Assembly: GCF_049898325.1 (NCBI RefSeq)
Contig: NZ_JAFCXL010000003.1
Coordinates: 186,001-250,000, forward strand
Direction: 5' to 3'
Source: JAFCUW01 sp049898325
GTDB taxonomy: Bacteria; Pseudomonadota; Gammaproteobacteria; Burkholderiales; Burkholderiaceae_D
Length of the DNA stretch: 64,000 nucleotides
Below, one piece after another: positions 1 to 8,092 of this stretch (position 1 is its first letter; every line of letters begins with the position of its first letter). The notes beneath the pieces were generated by a model. That model worked only from the letters and a program-made list of their open reading frames with translations. It did no database searches and was not told the DNA's origin. Made by a program: the position numbers and the translations under genes.

Positions 1-325
1 CGACCAGGCGGCCGACAACGGGTGCACCAACCGCTGCCACCGCGGGCAGGTTTTTCAGCGCCGCGGCGTCCGCGGCCGACGGTTTGAGGGGCAGATCGAG
101 TTCATTCAGATCGGTCGGCACCACGGGCGCCGGCGGCAGCGCCGCATCGATCGCCGCCGCCGACGTGGGCGCCGGCGGGGCGGACGGGGCGACCAGGGCA
201 GGGCCGGCGTTGTCCGGCACCACCACGGTGCTGACGGGGGCCGCATGCGGCACCTGGCGCAGGTACACGAACAGCCCGGCGGCGCCCAGTACGGCGCCGA
301 TGATCAAGGTCAGCAACCACTTCAT
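1..325 (-). CDS. Membrane-anchored Pro/Ala-rich protein, N-terminal part only
   Basis: The reading frame runs off the left edge, so only about 108 N-terminal residues are visible. The ATG has a good ribosome site (AGGAG, 6 nt upstream). Residues 1-20 form one hydrophobic segment (MKWLLTLIIGAVLGAAGLFV) after a short charged start, which fits a signal anchor. It is followed by a long Pro/Ala/Val-rich linker, as in periplasmic proteins tethered to the inner membrane. It lies 40 nt downstream of the L,D-transpeptidase gene on the same strand, so a cell-envelope role is plausible. No catalytic domain is visible in this part and the family is not recognised. Confidence 0.6.
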   Translation of the reverse strand, partial: MKWLLTLIIGAVLGAAGLFVYLRQVPHAAPVSTVVVPDNAGPALVAPSAPPAPTSAAAIDAALPPAPVVPTDLNELDLPLKPSAADAAALKNLPAVAAVGAPVVGRLV

Positions 326-365
326 GCAATTCTCCTGGTGTATTGTTGGTACGAAGCGGGGGCGC

Positions 366-1394
366 TCATTTTTGCAGGACCACCTGGGTGCCGGCGCCGA
401 CCGAGCCGATCAGGGCAGCGACGTCCCAGTTGGTCAGGCGAATGCAGCCGTGCGACTGGGTCTTGCCGATCGACGAGGGCACCGGGGTGCCGTGGATACC
501 GTAGTGTTCCTTGGACAAGTCGATCCAGGCGACGCCGACCGGATTGTTGGGACCGGCCGGGATCTTCGCCTTGGCCTCGCCCGGCTTGGCATCCCAGAAC
601 AGTTTCGGGTTGTACCAGAACACCGGGTGTTCCGAGACGCCGTTGACTTTCCATTCGCCCAGCGGCAAGGGATCGTGGTCGCTGCCGGTGGACGAGGGAA
701 ACTGGGCGATGATCTTGCCGGCCGTGTCGTACAGGGCCAGGGTGCGCGCGGCGCGGCTGACGACGATCTTGCCACCCTTGGGCAGCGGTTCGGTGCCCTC
801 GACATTGGGAACCACGATCTGTTCGCCCGCGCGGCTGAAATCCTTGCCCGGATTGAGGCGCTTGAGCAAGCTCATGCTGACGTGAAAACGTTCGCCCAGC
901 GCTTCCTCGACGCTGGCATAGCCCAGGCTGGCCATCTTTGCCTTGGCCGCCATGGCTTCGGGGATGGGCTGGAACGGTCCGGCGACATCGGCCTCGAGCA
1001 GCGTGTAGGTGATCAGGGCGTCGCTGGGGTCGGCGTTGAGCGCAGCCCAGGTGGCGTCGTTGAGGCTGCCGTCGGCGGCGATCTCGCGGGCCTGCTGGAA
1101 GCCGGCGATGGCCGCTTTCAGGTTGCTGCCGGCGGCGCCGTCGATTTCACCGGAAGAAAAATGGGCGCGGTCAAGCAGCACTTGGGCGCGCAGGATGGCG
1201 GCGGTGGCAGGCTTGGCAGCGCTGGTGGATCTGGCTGGCGTTGCCGAACCGGCGCCAGCGCCATCCTTGCCGGCGGCGTTGACCAGTTCCGGCGCCAGCG
1301 TCGCGGCCGCCTGGCCGGCGGCCAGGGCGGGGGAAAGCGGGCTCAGGCTAGCAGCGAGCAGGGCGGCGGTGAGGGGGGAAACGGGAAATTTCAA
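366..1394 (-). CDS. L,D-transpeptidase (YkuD domain)
   Basis: 342 residues with an N-terminal signal peptide (cleavage likely after SPALA, near residue 25). Residues about 65-130 resemble a peptidoglycan-binding helical region (hydrophobic FQQAREIAADGSLNDATWAAL type motif), and the C-terminal YkuD domain spans about 205-342. The catalytic signature is clear: HGTPVPSSIGKTQSHGCIRL, with the SHGC cysteine as nucleophile. Family enzymes form 3-3 cross-links or attach lipoproteins to peptidoglycan in the periplasm. It is probably cotranscribed with the membrane-anchored gene downstream. Which of these reactions it performs cannot be told from sequence. Confidence 0.93.
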   Translation of the reverse strand: MKFPVSPLTAALLAASLSPLSPALAAGQAAATLAPELVNAAGKDGAGAGSATPARSTSAAKPATAAILRAQVLLDRAHFSSGEIDGAAGSNLKAAIAGFQQAREIAADGSLNDATWAALNADPSDALITYTLLEADVAGPFQPIPEAMAAKAKMASLGYASVEEALGERFHVSMSLLKRLNPGKDFSRAGEQIVVPNVEGTEPLPKGGKIVVSRAARTLALYDTAGKIIAQFPSSTGSDHDPLPLGEWKVNGVSEHPVFWYNPKLFWDAKPGEAKAKIPAGPNNPVGVAWIDLSKEHYGIHGTPVPSSIGKTQSHGCIRLTNWDVAALIGSVGAGTQVVLQK

Positions 1395-1493
1395 GGCGGT
1401 GTCCTGGGAACGAATCGGTTGTCACCAGATTAGTTCCTTCAGGACAGAGAGTCTGTGCGCCAGCGTACTAAGCGCTGCCGCCTCCGGGCGCGA

Positions 1494-2000
1494 TCAACCG
1501 TTCAGGGCCGCCATGTCCGGGGTCGACATCAGCTTGTCGATATCGACCAGGATCAGCATGCGCTCATCGAGCGTGCCCAGGCCGATCAGGTAGTCGCTGC
1601 CCACTTCGCCGCCCATGTCGGGGGCCGGGCGGATCTGGCCGGCCGTCAGGGTGGTGACGTCGGAGACCCGGTCGACCACCATGCCGATCACCTTGCCGGA
1701 CAAATTGAGGACGATCACGATGGTCGAGGCGTCGTAGGTGGGCGTGCCCAGTTTGAGCTTGATGCGCATGTCGACGATCGGCACGATCACGCCGCGCAGA
1801 TTCATGACGCCCTTGAAGAACACGGGCGCGTTGGCGATGTGGGTGACCGCTTCGTAACCACGGATCTCCTGCACTTTCAGGATGTCGAGGCCGTACTCTT
1901 CGTCGCCCATGGTGAAGGCGAGGAACTCCTGGCCCGATTCATCGTGGACGGGCGGGGCGTGGTGGAGGGTGGCGTTTTGGGCGGAATTATTGCTGAGCAT
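1494..2000 (-). CDS. cheW: Chemotaxis adaptor CheW
   Basis: 168 residues, the usual CheW length plus a short N-terminal tail. The core shows the family landmarks EFLAFTMGDEEYGLDI, NLRGVIVPIVDMR and GMVVDRVSDV. CheW couples methyl-accepting chemoreceptors to the kinase CheA. The gene stands alone here with no cheA, mcp or cheY nearby, so it may serve a dispersed chemosensory pathway or be an auxiliary CheW. The ATG at 2000 has an AGGAC ribosome site 6 nt upstream; the first 22 residues are low in conservation. Confidence 0.93.
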   Translation of the reverse strand: MLSNNSAQNATLHHAPPVHDESGQEFLAFTMGDEEYGLDILKVQEIRGYEAVTHIANAPVFFKGVMNLRGVIVPIVDMRIKLKLGTPTYDASTIVIVLNLSGKVIGMVVDRVSDVTTLTAGQIRPAPDMGGEVGSDYLIGLGTLDERMLILVDIDKLMSTPDMAALNG

Positions 2001-2130
2001 GGTTGTCCTGCGAAGAAGTCAAGCGGGTGAGGCGCGCAAGCGATGGCTGCGGGCGGACCTGGGTCGCGTACAGCGCGGCCATACCCCAGTTTAACTTGCT
2101 CTGTAGGAATAACAACCGCGCACCCGCAAT

Positions 2131-3057
2131 TCAATCGATCCTGTTGCGCTTCGGCAACGAATCCGCCTCATCCAGCGCCAGTGCGCGAAGAATCGCCGGC
2201 AGGATCAGGCGGAACGACGGCGAACCCGCCGCCACTTCGTCGTAGTGGCTGGCGCCGGGCAGGATGATGACCTCGGCGCGGTCGCCGGCGGCCCTGGCGC
2301 GGGCGGCGTAGTCGTGGGCCACGCGGGGTGGCGAGACGGTGTCGAGTTCGCCCGTGATCAGGGTGGTGTGGCTGCCGTTCGGGATCAGTTCGGCCGCATT
2401 GGTATCAGCAAACACATCGGGCCGCTGCGCGCTGGGCAGGCCGGTCAGGTCGACCAGGTCGCGCTCGCAACTGCTTTTGATCAGGGCCTGCTCGCGGCGC
2501 AGGTCGGCCAGGCCGCCCAGGCTGATGATCTGGCTCACTGGCACGATGGCGCTCTGGAACAGGGGGCTGGAGGCGGCGATCCTGCTCCGGCCTGCCAGCC
2601 ACTGCACCAGTTGGCCGCCGGCCGAGTGGCCGATCGCGACCATGCGCCGCAGGTCGAGTTGCTGCGCCGTGGCCTGGGCGCCCAGCAGATCGAGGGCGGC
2701 ATTGAGGTCCTGGTAGGTGCCGGGATAGCCGCCGCCGGCCTCGTCGACGCGGCGGTATTCGACGTTCCAGACGGCGATGCCGTGGCCCTGCAAGGCCCCG
2801 GCCAGGTTGCGCAATTGCACGATGCCGCCATATTGCCTGGTCCAGCAGCCGCCGTGCACCAGCACGGCGACGGGAAACGGTCCGGGGCCGGACGGGCGGA
2901 ACAGTTCGGCATACTGGGATGGCGCCTTGCCGTAGGCCAGCGTCAGGGTGGGCGCCGGCCCGCTCAGGGCCAGGTAATCGGCCAGCTTCATGGGCTCGGC
3001 GTGGGCGAGGCCGGCGCACAGCAGCGCGGGCAGGAGGGGACGCAGGGAAGGGGGCAT
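2131..3057 (-). CDS. Exported alpha/beta hydrolase (BD-FAE / kynurenine formamidase-like)
   Basis: 308 residues with an N-terminal signal peptide (hydrophobic residues 5-20, cleavage near LAHA). It shows the HGG oxyanion-hole motif (VLVHGGCW), the nucleophile elbow GHSAGG, a candidate acid Asp in GELDTVSP and a candidate His in GASHYDE. This fold covers carboxylesterases, feruloyl esterases and formamidases; the substrate cannot be assigned. The gene is monocistronic, with cheW downstream on the same strand. Confidence 0.85.
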   Translation of the reverse strand: MPPSLRPLLPALLCAGLAHAEPMKLADYLALSGPAPTLTLAYGKAPSQYAELFRPSGPGPFPVAVLVHGGCWTRQYGGIVQLRNLAGALQGHGIAVWNVEYRRVDEAGGGYPGTYQDLNAALDLLGAQATAQQLDLRRMVAIGHSAGGQLVQWLAGRSRIAASSPLFQSAIVPVSQIISLGGLADLRREQALIKSSCERDLVDLTGLPSAQRPDVFADTNAAELIPNGSHTTLITGELDTVSPPRVAHDYAARARAAGDRAEVIILPGASHYDEVAAGSPSFRLILPAILRALALDEADSLPKRNRID

Positions 3058-3220
3058 GGTGGGCCGGTCGAAGGAGCGTGCAGTTGTGCCAATAGCGGTA
3101 TCGCACTATACCGAGCTTGCGGCCTGGCCGGCAAGCGCCTGGCGCGGCGCGCGCACGATTGGGCCGGGGGCCCAACGGGCGCTTCGTGCTAGTGTGGCCC
3201 ACACCCACAGGAGCGACGAC

Positions 3221-3478
3221 ATGACATTAAGCAATGAAAACCAGGAAAACACGATGAGCAATGAATACCGTGGCTTCCGCATCGACGTCCAGGCCATGCA
3301 GGATTGCGAAGACCGCTGGGACTTCGACTACACGCTCACGCCGCTCGACGGCAAGGGCGAAGTACGGCGCCGCAGCCACACCGTCAACGGCCAGGCCACC
3401 GAGGCGGCGGCGCGCGTGGCGGCCATCGAAGTGGCGCGGATCGAGATCGACAATGTGCTGGCCATGCAGGCCGGCTGA
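3221..3478 (+). CDS. Small conserved hypothetical protein
   Basis: 85 residues. The ATG at 3221 is preceded by AGGAG 8 nt upstream, which favours it over a second in-frame ATG at 3254. The protein is soluble and acidic, with an alternating beta-type N-terminal half (YRGFRIDVQ, WDFDYTLTPL) and an alanine-rich C-terminal helix (EAAARVAAIEVARIEIDNVL). No signal, membrane segment or known motif is visible and the family is not recognised. It stands alone on the plus strand, diverging from the hydrolase gene. Confidence 0.7.
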   Translation: MTLSNENQENTMSNEYRGFRIDVQAMQDCEDRWDFDYTLTPLDGKGEVRRRSHTVNGQATEAAARVAAIEVARIEIDNVLAMQAG

Positions 3479-3579
3479 GCGAAAACGCAACAGCGGGCAA
3501 AGCCTTGATGCTGAGCAAGTATAGGGGCAGCGCCGTTTGCTACGATTCATTACACCCGCAAGGGGACAAGAGAGTGACA

Positions 3580-3765
3580 ATGAGCAAGCGATTTACTGAG
3601 CAGTATCAGCATGACCGCGTCGCGCCGTCGGCGCTGCGGGCCCATTCGACGCCCGATCCCGACCTGCCGCCACCGGGACCGAATCCCGATCCGGACGACG
3701 TGCCGCCACCCGATCATGCGCCCATCCAGGAGCCGACCCGGCCGGCGCCACCGATCAAGGCCTGA
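3580..3765 (+). CDS. Small proline-rich protein
   Basis: 61 residues, about a quarter proline, with a repetitive middle and C-terminal part (PDPDLPPPGPNPDPDDVPPP). The first 20 residues (MSKRFTEQYQHDRVAPSALR) are basic and more normal. The start is supported by a purine-rich stretch (AAGAGAG) just upstream. Low-complexity composition gives no function. It could be a disordered envelope or regulatory peptide; reality as a gene is supported mainly by the ribosome site and its placement between two other small genes. Confidence 0.5.
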   Translation: MSKRFTEQYQHDRVAPSALRAHSTPDPDLPPPGPNPDPDDVPPPDHAPIQEPTRPAPPIKA

Positions 3766-3938
3766 GCCGAGGGCGGTGTTATTTGGAATTAAAATTTTTC
3801 CATTAAACAATTGTTTTAAGATAAGTTTCGTTGCTGCGAAACTACACAATATGAATAAAGGCGGGCGCCGGCGGGCGTTGTTGTACGGCAGTCCTATAAT
3901 GAATTTGTCAGATCAACCAATAAAATATGGAGACTTTC
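3766..3938 (+). promoter_or_regulatory. AT-rich promoter region of the 43-residue membrane protein
   Basis: The stretch from about 3775 to 3860 is strikingly AT-rich for this genome. It holds a 7-bp stem-loop (AGTTTCG / CGAAACT, 3824-3843) and the palindrome AAACAATTGTTT. A perfect -10 hexamer TATAAT lies at 3895-3900, which would put a transcription start near 3907, about 30 nt before the ATG at 3939. No good -35 is seen at the expected spacing. Confidence 0.45.
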
Positions 3939-4070
3939 ATGGGCAACTCGCTGCACAACAAGATCCGGCTGGGCCGTCCATCGCCGCTCGCCTCGCGCAA
4001 GGTGCAAGCCCTGATCGCCCTGGGCGCGGTGATTCCCTTGAGCTGGTTGATCCTGAGCGCGATGCGCTGA
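3939..4070 (+). CDS. 43-residue single-pass membrane protein
   Basis: A short frame running ATG to TGA. A strong ribosome site (ATATGGAG, 7 nt upstream) and a consensus -10 (TATAAT, 3895-3900) precede it. The protein begins with a basic segment (NKIRLGRPSPLASRK) followed by one hydrophobic helix (VQALIALGAVIPLSWLILSA) and ends MR. This is the usual design of small inner-membrane proteins with N-terminus in the cytoplasm. No family is recognised. The next gene lies 74 nt downstream on the same strand and may be cotranscribed. Confidence 0.6.
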   Translation: MGNSLHNKIRLGRPSPLASRKVQALIALGAVIPLSWLILSAMR

Positions 4071-4144
4071 TCCCAGCGTCTGTCGGCATTGCCGCCTTGC
4101 CGCCACCGCGCGGCGCGGTTACCATGGGCGCCGACCCTGGCTTA

Positions 4145-4519
4145 ATGAAAGCGGCAATGAAAAACGAAAAACTGACCACCGACGAATACGACGCGCTGGG
4201 CCACCTCGAACGGGGGCCGGCGCCGGAGCGTGTGAACGCTTGCGTGGGCCGCAACGCCAAGCGTTTGTCTGGTCTGAAATTGTTGCAGTATGGTCGCGAT
4301 GGCCGTGTGGGCCTGACGGAAAAAGGCCAGGAAATGTTGTTCCTGCGCCGCTGCGTGGGGGCGCTGCGCGACCTGACGACCGATCCTGCCGCCGCGGTGC
4401 CGGCGGACGTGGCCAGCTTCCTGGGCAAGAAGTCGCACATCGTGCCGCGTGCCGAGGGTGGTTTCACGATCACCGACAAGGGCCGCGAATCGCTGGCCGA
4501 CATCGACGCGCGCGCCTGA
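4145..4519 (+). CDS. Hypothetical protein with two winged-helix-like repeats
   Basis: About 124 residues from ATG 4145. Starts at 4124 or 4157 are also possible, none with a clear ribosome site. Two parallel segments stand out: an SGLKLLQYGRDGRVGLTEKGQEML block in the first half and a HIVPRAEGGFTITDKGRESL block in the second. Each ends in the T-x-KG-x-x-x-L pattern typical of the wing and last helix of MarR/PadR-like winged helices. It may therefore bind DNA or be a degenerate duplicated wHTH, but this is inference. A strong terminator follows at 4542. Confidence 0.6.
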   Translation: MKAAMKNEKLTTDEYDALGHLERGPAPERVNACVGRNAKRLSGLKLLQYGRDGRVGLTEKGQEMLFLRRCVGALRDLTTDPAAAVPADVASFLGKKSHIVPRAEGGFTITDKGRESLADIDARA

Positions 4520-4541
4520 GACAGGCGTGTGGCAGCAGCAT

Positions 4542-4569
4542 AAAAAAACCGGCGCACGCCGGTTTTTTT
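4542..4569. terminator. Bidirectional Rho-independent terminator
   Basis: AACCGGCG / CGCCGGTT stem with a CAC loop, flanked by seven A on the left and seven T on the right. It therefore works in both directions. It separates the convergent genes ending at 4519 (+) and 4590 (-). Confidence 0.9.
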
Positions 4570-4589
4570 ATTTGCTTGAACCACCGTGC

Positions 4590-4799
4590 TCAGACCACCT
4601 GGCGGCGGCGATTCGGGTAGACCAGCGTGCGGATCGCCAGTTCCGCCGGCACATTCATCGCCGATAAGAACTCAGCCGCCCGTTGCAGTCCGACGGTGGG
4701 AATCGACGCGATCGCCTGGTTGATGACATCGCGGGTGCGGAAATCGTTGCGGATTTGCTTGACGCCGTTGCGCTGTTGCGGGGCGGTGCTGAGGGTCAT
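4590..4799 (-). CDS. Small conserved hypothetical protein
   Basis: 69 residues when started at the ATG at 4799, which has an AAGAGAA purine stretch upstream. An in-frame upstream start would add 18 unlikely residues. The protein is soluble and basic at the C-terminus (YPNRRRQVV). The central part (IRNDFRTRDVINQAIASIPTVGLQRAAEFLSAMNVPAELAIRTLV-like) is predicted all-helical and has the look of a small regulatory or toxin-antitoxin-sized protein, but no family is recognised. Confidence 0.65.
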   Translation of the reverse strand: MTLSTAPQQRNGVKQIRNDFRTRDVINQAIASIPTVGLQRAAEFLSAMNVPAELAIRTLVYPNRRRQVV

Positions 4800-5026
4800 G
4801 TTGATTCTCTTGGCATGTTCGTAGGATGGACTTCGCGGAAACATCTGATGCATTCCTCACGTTGACGCAAATCATAAACCAAATTGCACAAATGATGTCG
4901 AGATGCTATGCAAGTTTCAAAATAAACTTATAAATCAATTATCAAAAACCCATCCCCCCAAAAGTCCGCAGTCCGCAGTCAACCCCGCCCCCGAGGCAAA
5001 CGCCGCTTCCCCTCGGGTTTGCGTCC

Positions 5027-5056
5027 AAAAATCATCTGGCTTCGCCAGTGATTTTT
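5027..5056 (-). terminator. Terminator-like hairpin downstream of the GGDEF/EAL gene
   Basis: An AAAAATCA arm, bulged T, then CTGGC-TTC-GCCAG and a TGATTTTT arm. Read on the minus strand the stem ends in a run of five T, fitting an intrinsic terminator for the gene whose stop is at 5158. It is symmetric enough to act in both directions. Confidence 0.6.
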
Positions 5057-5100
5057 ACCTGACTGTTCCTGCGCCGGTAAGCCGCCGTTGCTTTTCTTCC

Positions 5101-5129
5101 TGGCAGGACTGGCCTCACCGGTCCTGCCA
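5101..5129. repeat. Inverted repeat, 9-bp arms
   Basis: TGGCAGGAC and GTCCTGCCA arms around an 11-nt centre which itself can pair GG with CC. It lies 29 nt after the GGDEF/EAL stop codon. It has no T-tract, so it is more likely an mRNA 3-prime-end stabiliser or part of a tandem terminator than a terminator alone. Confidence 0.5.
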
Positions 5130-5157
5130 GCAATTCAATCCACACAAAAGCAGGTTT

Positions 5158-7980
5158 TCACTTTTGTGTGCGCACCAGCTCCTCGAACAACGGCCCCGGC
5201 AGTGGCTTGCTGAAAAAATACCCCTGCATCTGGTCGCAATCGTGGCGCCGCAGGTAGTCGAGCTGGTCGGCCGTTTCCACGCCCTCGGCGATCACCAACA
5301 ACTTCAGGTTGTGGGCCAGGCTGATGATCGAGGCGACAATTGCCGCGTCGTTCGAGTCGCGCGCGATGGCGGCGACGAAGGAGCGGTCGATCTTGAGCAC
5401 ATCGATGGGAAAACGTGACAGGTAGGACAGCGAGGAGTAGCCGGTGCCGAAGTCGTCGATCGACAGCTTCACGCCCAGCGCCTTCATGTTGTAGAGCAGT
5501 TCGACCGCCTCGCCGACCTCGCTCATGAACAGGCTTTCCGTCAGTTCGATTTCCAGGCAGGCGGGATTGAGCCCCGTTTCACGCAGCACGCCGCGCAGCT
5601 CGTCGAGCAGGCTGGCGGCGCCGAACTGGCGCGCCGACAGGTTCACCGCCACCCGCAGCGCGCCCATGCCGCTGTCGTGCCAGGCCTTGGTCTGGCGGCA
5701 GGCGGTGCGCAGCACCCAGGCGCCGATCGGCACGATCAGGCCCGTCTCTTCGGCCACGCTGATGAAGCGGCTGGGCGCGACCATGCCCATTTCCGGATGC
5801 TGCCAGCGGATCAGGGCTTCCATGCCGACGATACGGCCGCTCTGCAAGTCCACCTGCGGCTGGTAGTGCAGCACGAATTCGTTGCGCTCGAGCGCGCTGC
5901 GCAGGGCGCTTTCGATGCGCACCCGCTCGGTCGCTTCCTCGTTCATCGCCGCGGTGTAGAACTGATAATTGTTGCGGCCCAGTTTTTTGGCGCGGTACAT
6001 GGCGATGTCGGCCATCTCGATCAGGCTGTCGGCGGGTGCGCCGTCGAGCGGATACACCGACACCCCGATCGAGCAGGTGACAAAAAACTCCTGGATGCCC
6101 AACAGCACCGGCTGGGCCACCGAATCCATCAGGCGCTGCACGATGTCGACCGACAGCGCGTCGTCGTCGTGCTCGGTGAGCAGCACCACGAATTCGTCGC
6201 CCGACAGGCGCGCCACGGTGTCGGTCTCGCGCAGGGCGCCGCGCAGGCGCGCCGCCACCGTCATCAACAGCACGTCGCCGGCCTTGTGGCCCATCGAGTC
6301 GTTGACGAATTTGAAGCGGTCCAGGTCGATCAGCATGACCCACACGGGGCGGCCGCTGCGGCCTGAATAGGCCACCGCCTGGCCCAGGCGGTCCTGCAGC
6401 AGGCTGCGATTGGGCAGGCCGGTGAGCACGTCATGCTGGGCCACGTGCTGGATCGCCTGCTCGGCGCGTTTGCGCGCGGTGATGTCGGTGCCGGTGCCGC
6501 GGTAGCCGGCGAAGCGGCCGGCGTCGTCGAACAGCGGTTCGCCGTTCACGCTGAACCAGCGCATGTCGCCGTCCTCGCCCGGCATGGCGTATTCAAAGCC
6601 GGTGTAGCCCTGGCGCGCGGCCACTTGGGCCAGGTGGGCGCGCCCGCTGTCGCTGGCGAGTTGATCGTGGGCGCTCTCCCAGTGGGTCCTGCCGAGCAAG
6701 CGGCCGGCCTTGACCCCGGCTTTTTCGCTGAAGCCGCCCGTGATCGCCGTGAAGCGGCAGTGGGCGTCCTGCTCCCAGTACCAGTCGGACGACATCGAGA
6801 CCAACTGGCGGAAGCGCTGTTCGCTTTCCTGCAGCGCCTTCTCGGTGTGCTGGCGGTCGTTGACGTCGTCGATCAGGCGCTGGTTCGACAGCTTCAGGTC
6901 GACGGTACGCTCGTCGACCAGCATTTCCACGCGCCGCGAGCGCTGCGCGAGCGACTGCATCAGGACCGTCAGCAGCAGCGTGAGCATGGTGCCACCGACG
7001 GCCACCAGCAGCGCGCCCAGGTGCTCGGACACGATGGGGCGCGCGCGCGCGGCGATGTCGATGCGCCAGGTCTGGCCGCCCACATCGAGCTGCCTGACCA
7101 GTTGCCGCGGGGCCGCCATGACGGGCCAGGCGTGCTCCGGCGCCGGCATCGCCGCGCCCGGGAACACCGTCTCCAGGCGGCCATCGCTGGCGGCCGCCGC
7201 CACGCGCAAGCGCAAGCCGTCGTCCACCGGCGGGCTTGACAGGATAAGCTCCACCAGTTCGGCCGCGCGCATGCTCACGGCGCTGCTGCCGACCAGGGCG
7301 GCGCGGCGCGCCGCCGGCGTGGCCAGGTCGGCGCCGCGCCGGTACACCGGCATCACCAGCAGAAAGCCGCGCTGGGGCAGCGGCCCGGTCGACAGCGCCA
7401 GCAGACCGGTGGCGGCGGGGCGGCCGTTGTCGATGGCGCGCGCCAGCGCCGCCTCGAACGGCTTGCTGCGGCTCGAATCGAAGCCCAGCGCGACCTCGTT
7501 GCCCGCGTACGGCTCCATGTACGTGACCGGGGTGTAGGCGGCGTGCCGCAGCGCCGTCTGCAGGCGGCCGTCGCGCATTTCGACGATGCCGGCGCCGGCG
7601 CCGGGATGGGCCAGCGCCAGCTCGGTCTCGAAACCGGCCCGCTCGGCGTGGTCGATGCGGCGGTGGAAGGAGATCGACTTGATGAACGGGTTCCGGGCCA
7701 GCAGCGGGCGGGTGAAATCGTGGAACTGCTCCCGCGAGACCGCCGAGACGCTCTGGAACAGCGCGTTGGTGACGGCTGCCAGTTCGACTGCCTGATCGAG
7801 GCCGCGGCCGATGGCGGCGCTGCGGATGCCGGCCTGCTGCTCGAAGGCGAGCGCCTGCTTGTCCTGTTCCAGGTGCAGCACGCCAACAGCGAGGATGGTG
7901 GTGGCGGCAAAGCCGCCAGCGAGCGTCAGAACGGTTGAAACTGCAAGCCAGTGTGGTCGGCGGCGGTGCGGCAAGTCCAA
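5158..7980 (-). CDS. CHASE-PAS-GGDEF-EAL membrane protein (c-di-GMP turnover)
   Basis: About 940 residues from a TTG start at 7980, which has AGGGA 5 nt upstream. A longer ATG frame to 8118 would overlap the upstream gene and add 46 Cys/Arg/Pro-rich residues, so the TTG is preferred. Order: membrane segment near residues 10-30, periplasmic CHASE-type sensor to about 310, second membrane segment near 325-350, coiled coil, PAS (about 385-500), GGDEF (about 515-670) and EAL (about 685-935). The GGDEF signature reads SGDEF. The EAL domain keeps MEAL, NLSARQ, ELTES, DDFGTGYSS and AEGVET, so phosphodiesterase activity is likely; cyclase activity is uncertain. Confidence 0.9.
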   Translation of the reverse strand: MDLPHRRRPHWLAVSTVLTLAGGFAATTILAVGVLHLEQDKQALAFEQQAGIRSAAIGRGLDQAVELAAVTNALFQSVSAVSREQFHDFTRPLLARNPFIKSISFHRRIDHAERAGFETELALAHPGAGAGIVEMRDGRLQTALRHAAYTPVTYMEPYAGNEVALGFDSSRSKPFEAALARAIDNGRPAATGLLALSTGPLPQRGFLLVMPVYRRGADLATPAARRAALVGSSAVSMRAAELVELILSSPPVDDGLRLRVAAAASDGRLETVFPGAAMPAPEHAWPVMAAPRQLVRQLDVGGQTWRIDIAARARPIVSEHLGALLVAVGGTMLTLLLTVLMQSLAQRSRRVEMLVDERTVDLKLSNQRLIDDVNDRQHTEKALQESEQRFRQLVSMSSDWYWEQDAHCRFTAITGGFSEKAGVKAGRLLGRTHWESAHDQLASDSGRAHLAQVAARQGYTGFEYAMPGEDGDMRWFSVNGEPLFDDAGRFAGYRGTGTDITARKRAEQAIQHVAQHDVLTGLPNRSLLQDRLGQAVAYSGRSGRPVWVMLIDLDRFKFVNDSMGHKAGDVLLMTVAARLRGALRETDTVARLSGDEFVVLLTEHDDDALSVDIVQRLMDSVAQPVLLGIQEFFVTCSIGVSVYPLDGAPADSLIEMADIAMYRAKKLGRNNYQFYTAAMNEEATERVRIESALRSALERNEFVLHYQPQVDLQSGRIVGMEALIRWQHPEMGMVAPSRFISVAEETGLIVPIGAWVLRTACRQTKAWHDSGMGALRVAVNLSARQFGAASLLDELRGVLRETGLNPACLEIELTESLFMSEVGEAVELLYNMKALGVKLSIDDFGTGYSSLSYLSRFPIDVLKIDRSFVAAIARDSNDAAIVASIISLAHNLKLLVIAEGVETADQLDYLRRHDCDQMQGYFFSKPLPGPLFEELVRTQK

Positions 7981-8092
7981 GAAAGTCCCTGTGAAACAGG
8001 GCGCCGGCAGGCGCCCTGGGTGAGCAATGCAGCAGTGTGTCACAGTGCATGGTGATCGGCAACGATATGCGGTGTGTGCGTGCCCTGGGCCT

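Larger units (their letters stand above)
4800..5157. other. Intergenic region with two strong stem-loops
   Basis: No coding frame is credible here. The left part (4860-4950) is AT-rich and carries the promoter region for the minus-strand gene ending at 4590. The right part holds two hairpins downstream of the GGDEF/EAL gene: 5027-5056 and 5101-5129, described separately. The segment 4985-5020 has a further loose inverted repeat (CCGAGG ... CCTCGG). Confidence 0.6.

Noticed and set aside
84..1433. 449-codon plus-strand frame over the L,D-transpeptidase
   Set aside because: Gly/Ala/Arg-rich shadow of the real minus-strand gene, no domain; typical antisense frame in GC-rich DNA.
2245..3192. 315-codon plus-strand frame over the alpha/beta hydrolase
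   Set aside because: Antisense shadow with low-complexity composition; the opposite strand has catalytic motifs and a signal peptide.
6433..7239. 268-codon plus-strand frame within the CHASE-GGDEF-EAL gene
   Set aside because: Low-complexity, His/Gln/Arg-rich antisense frame of a real gene.
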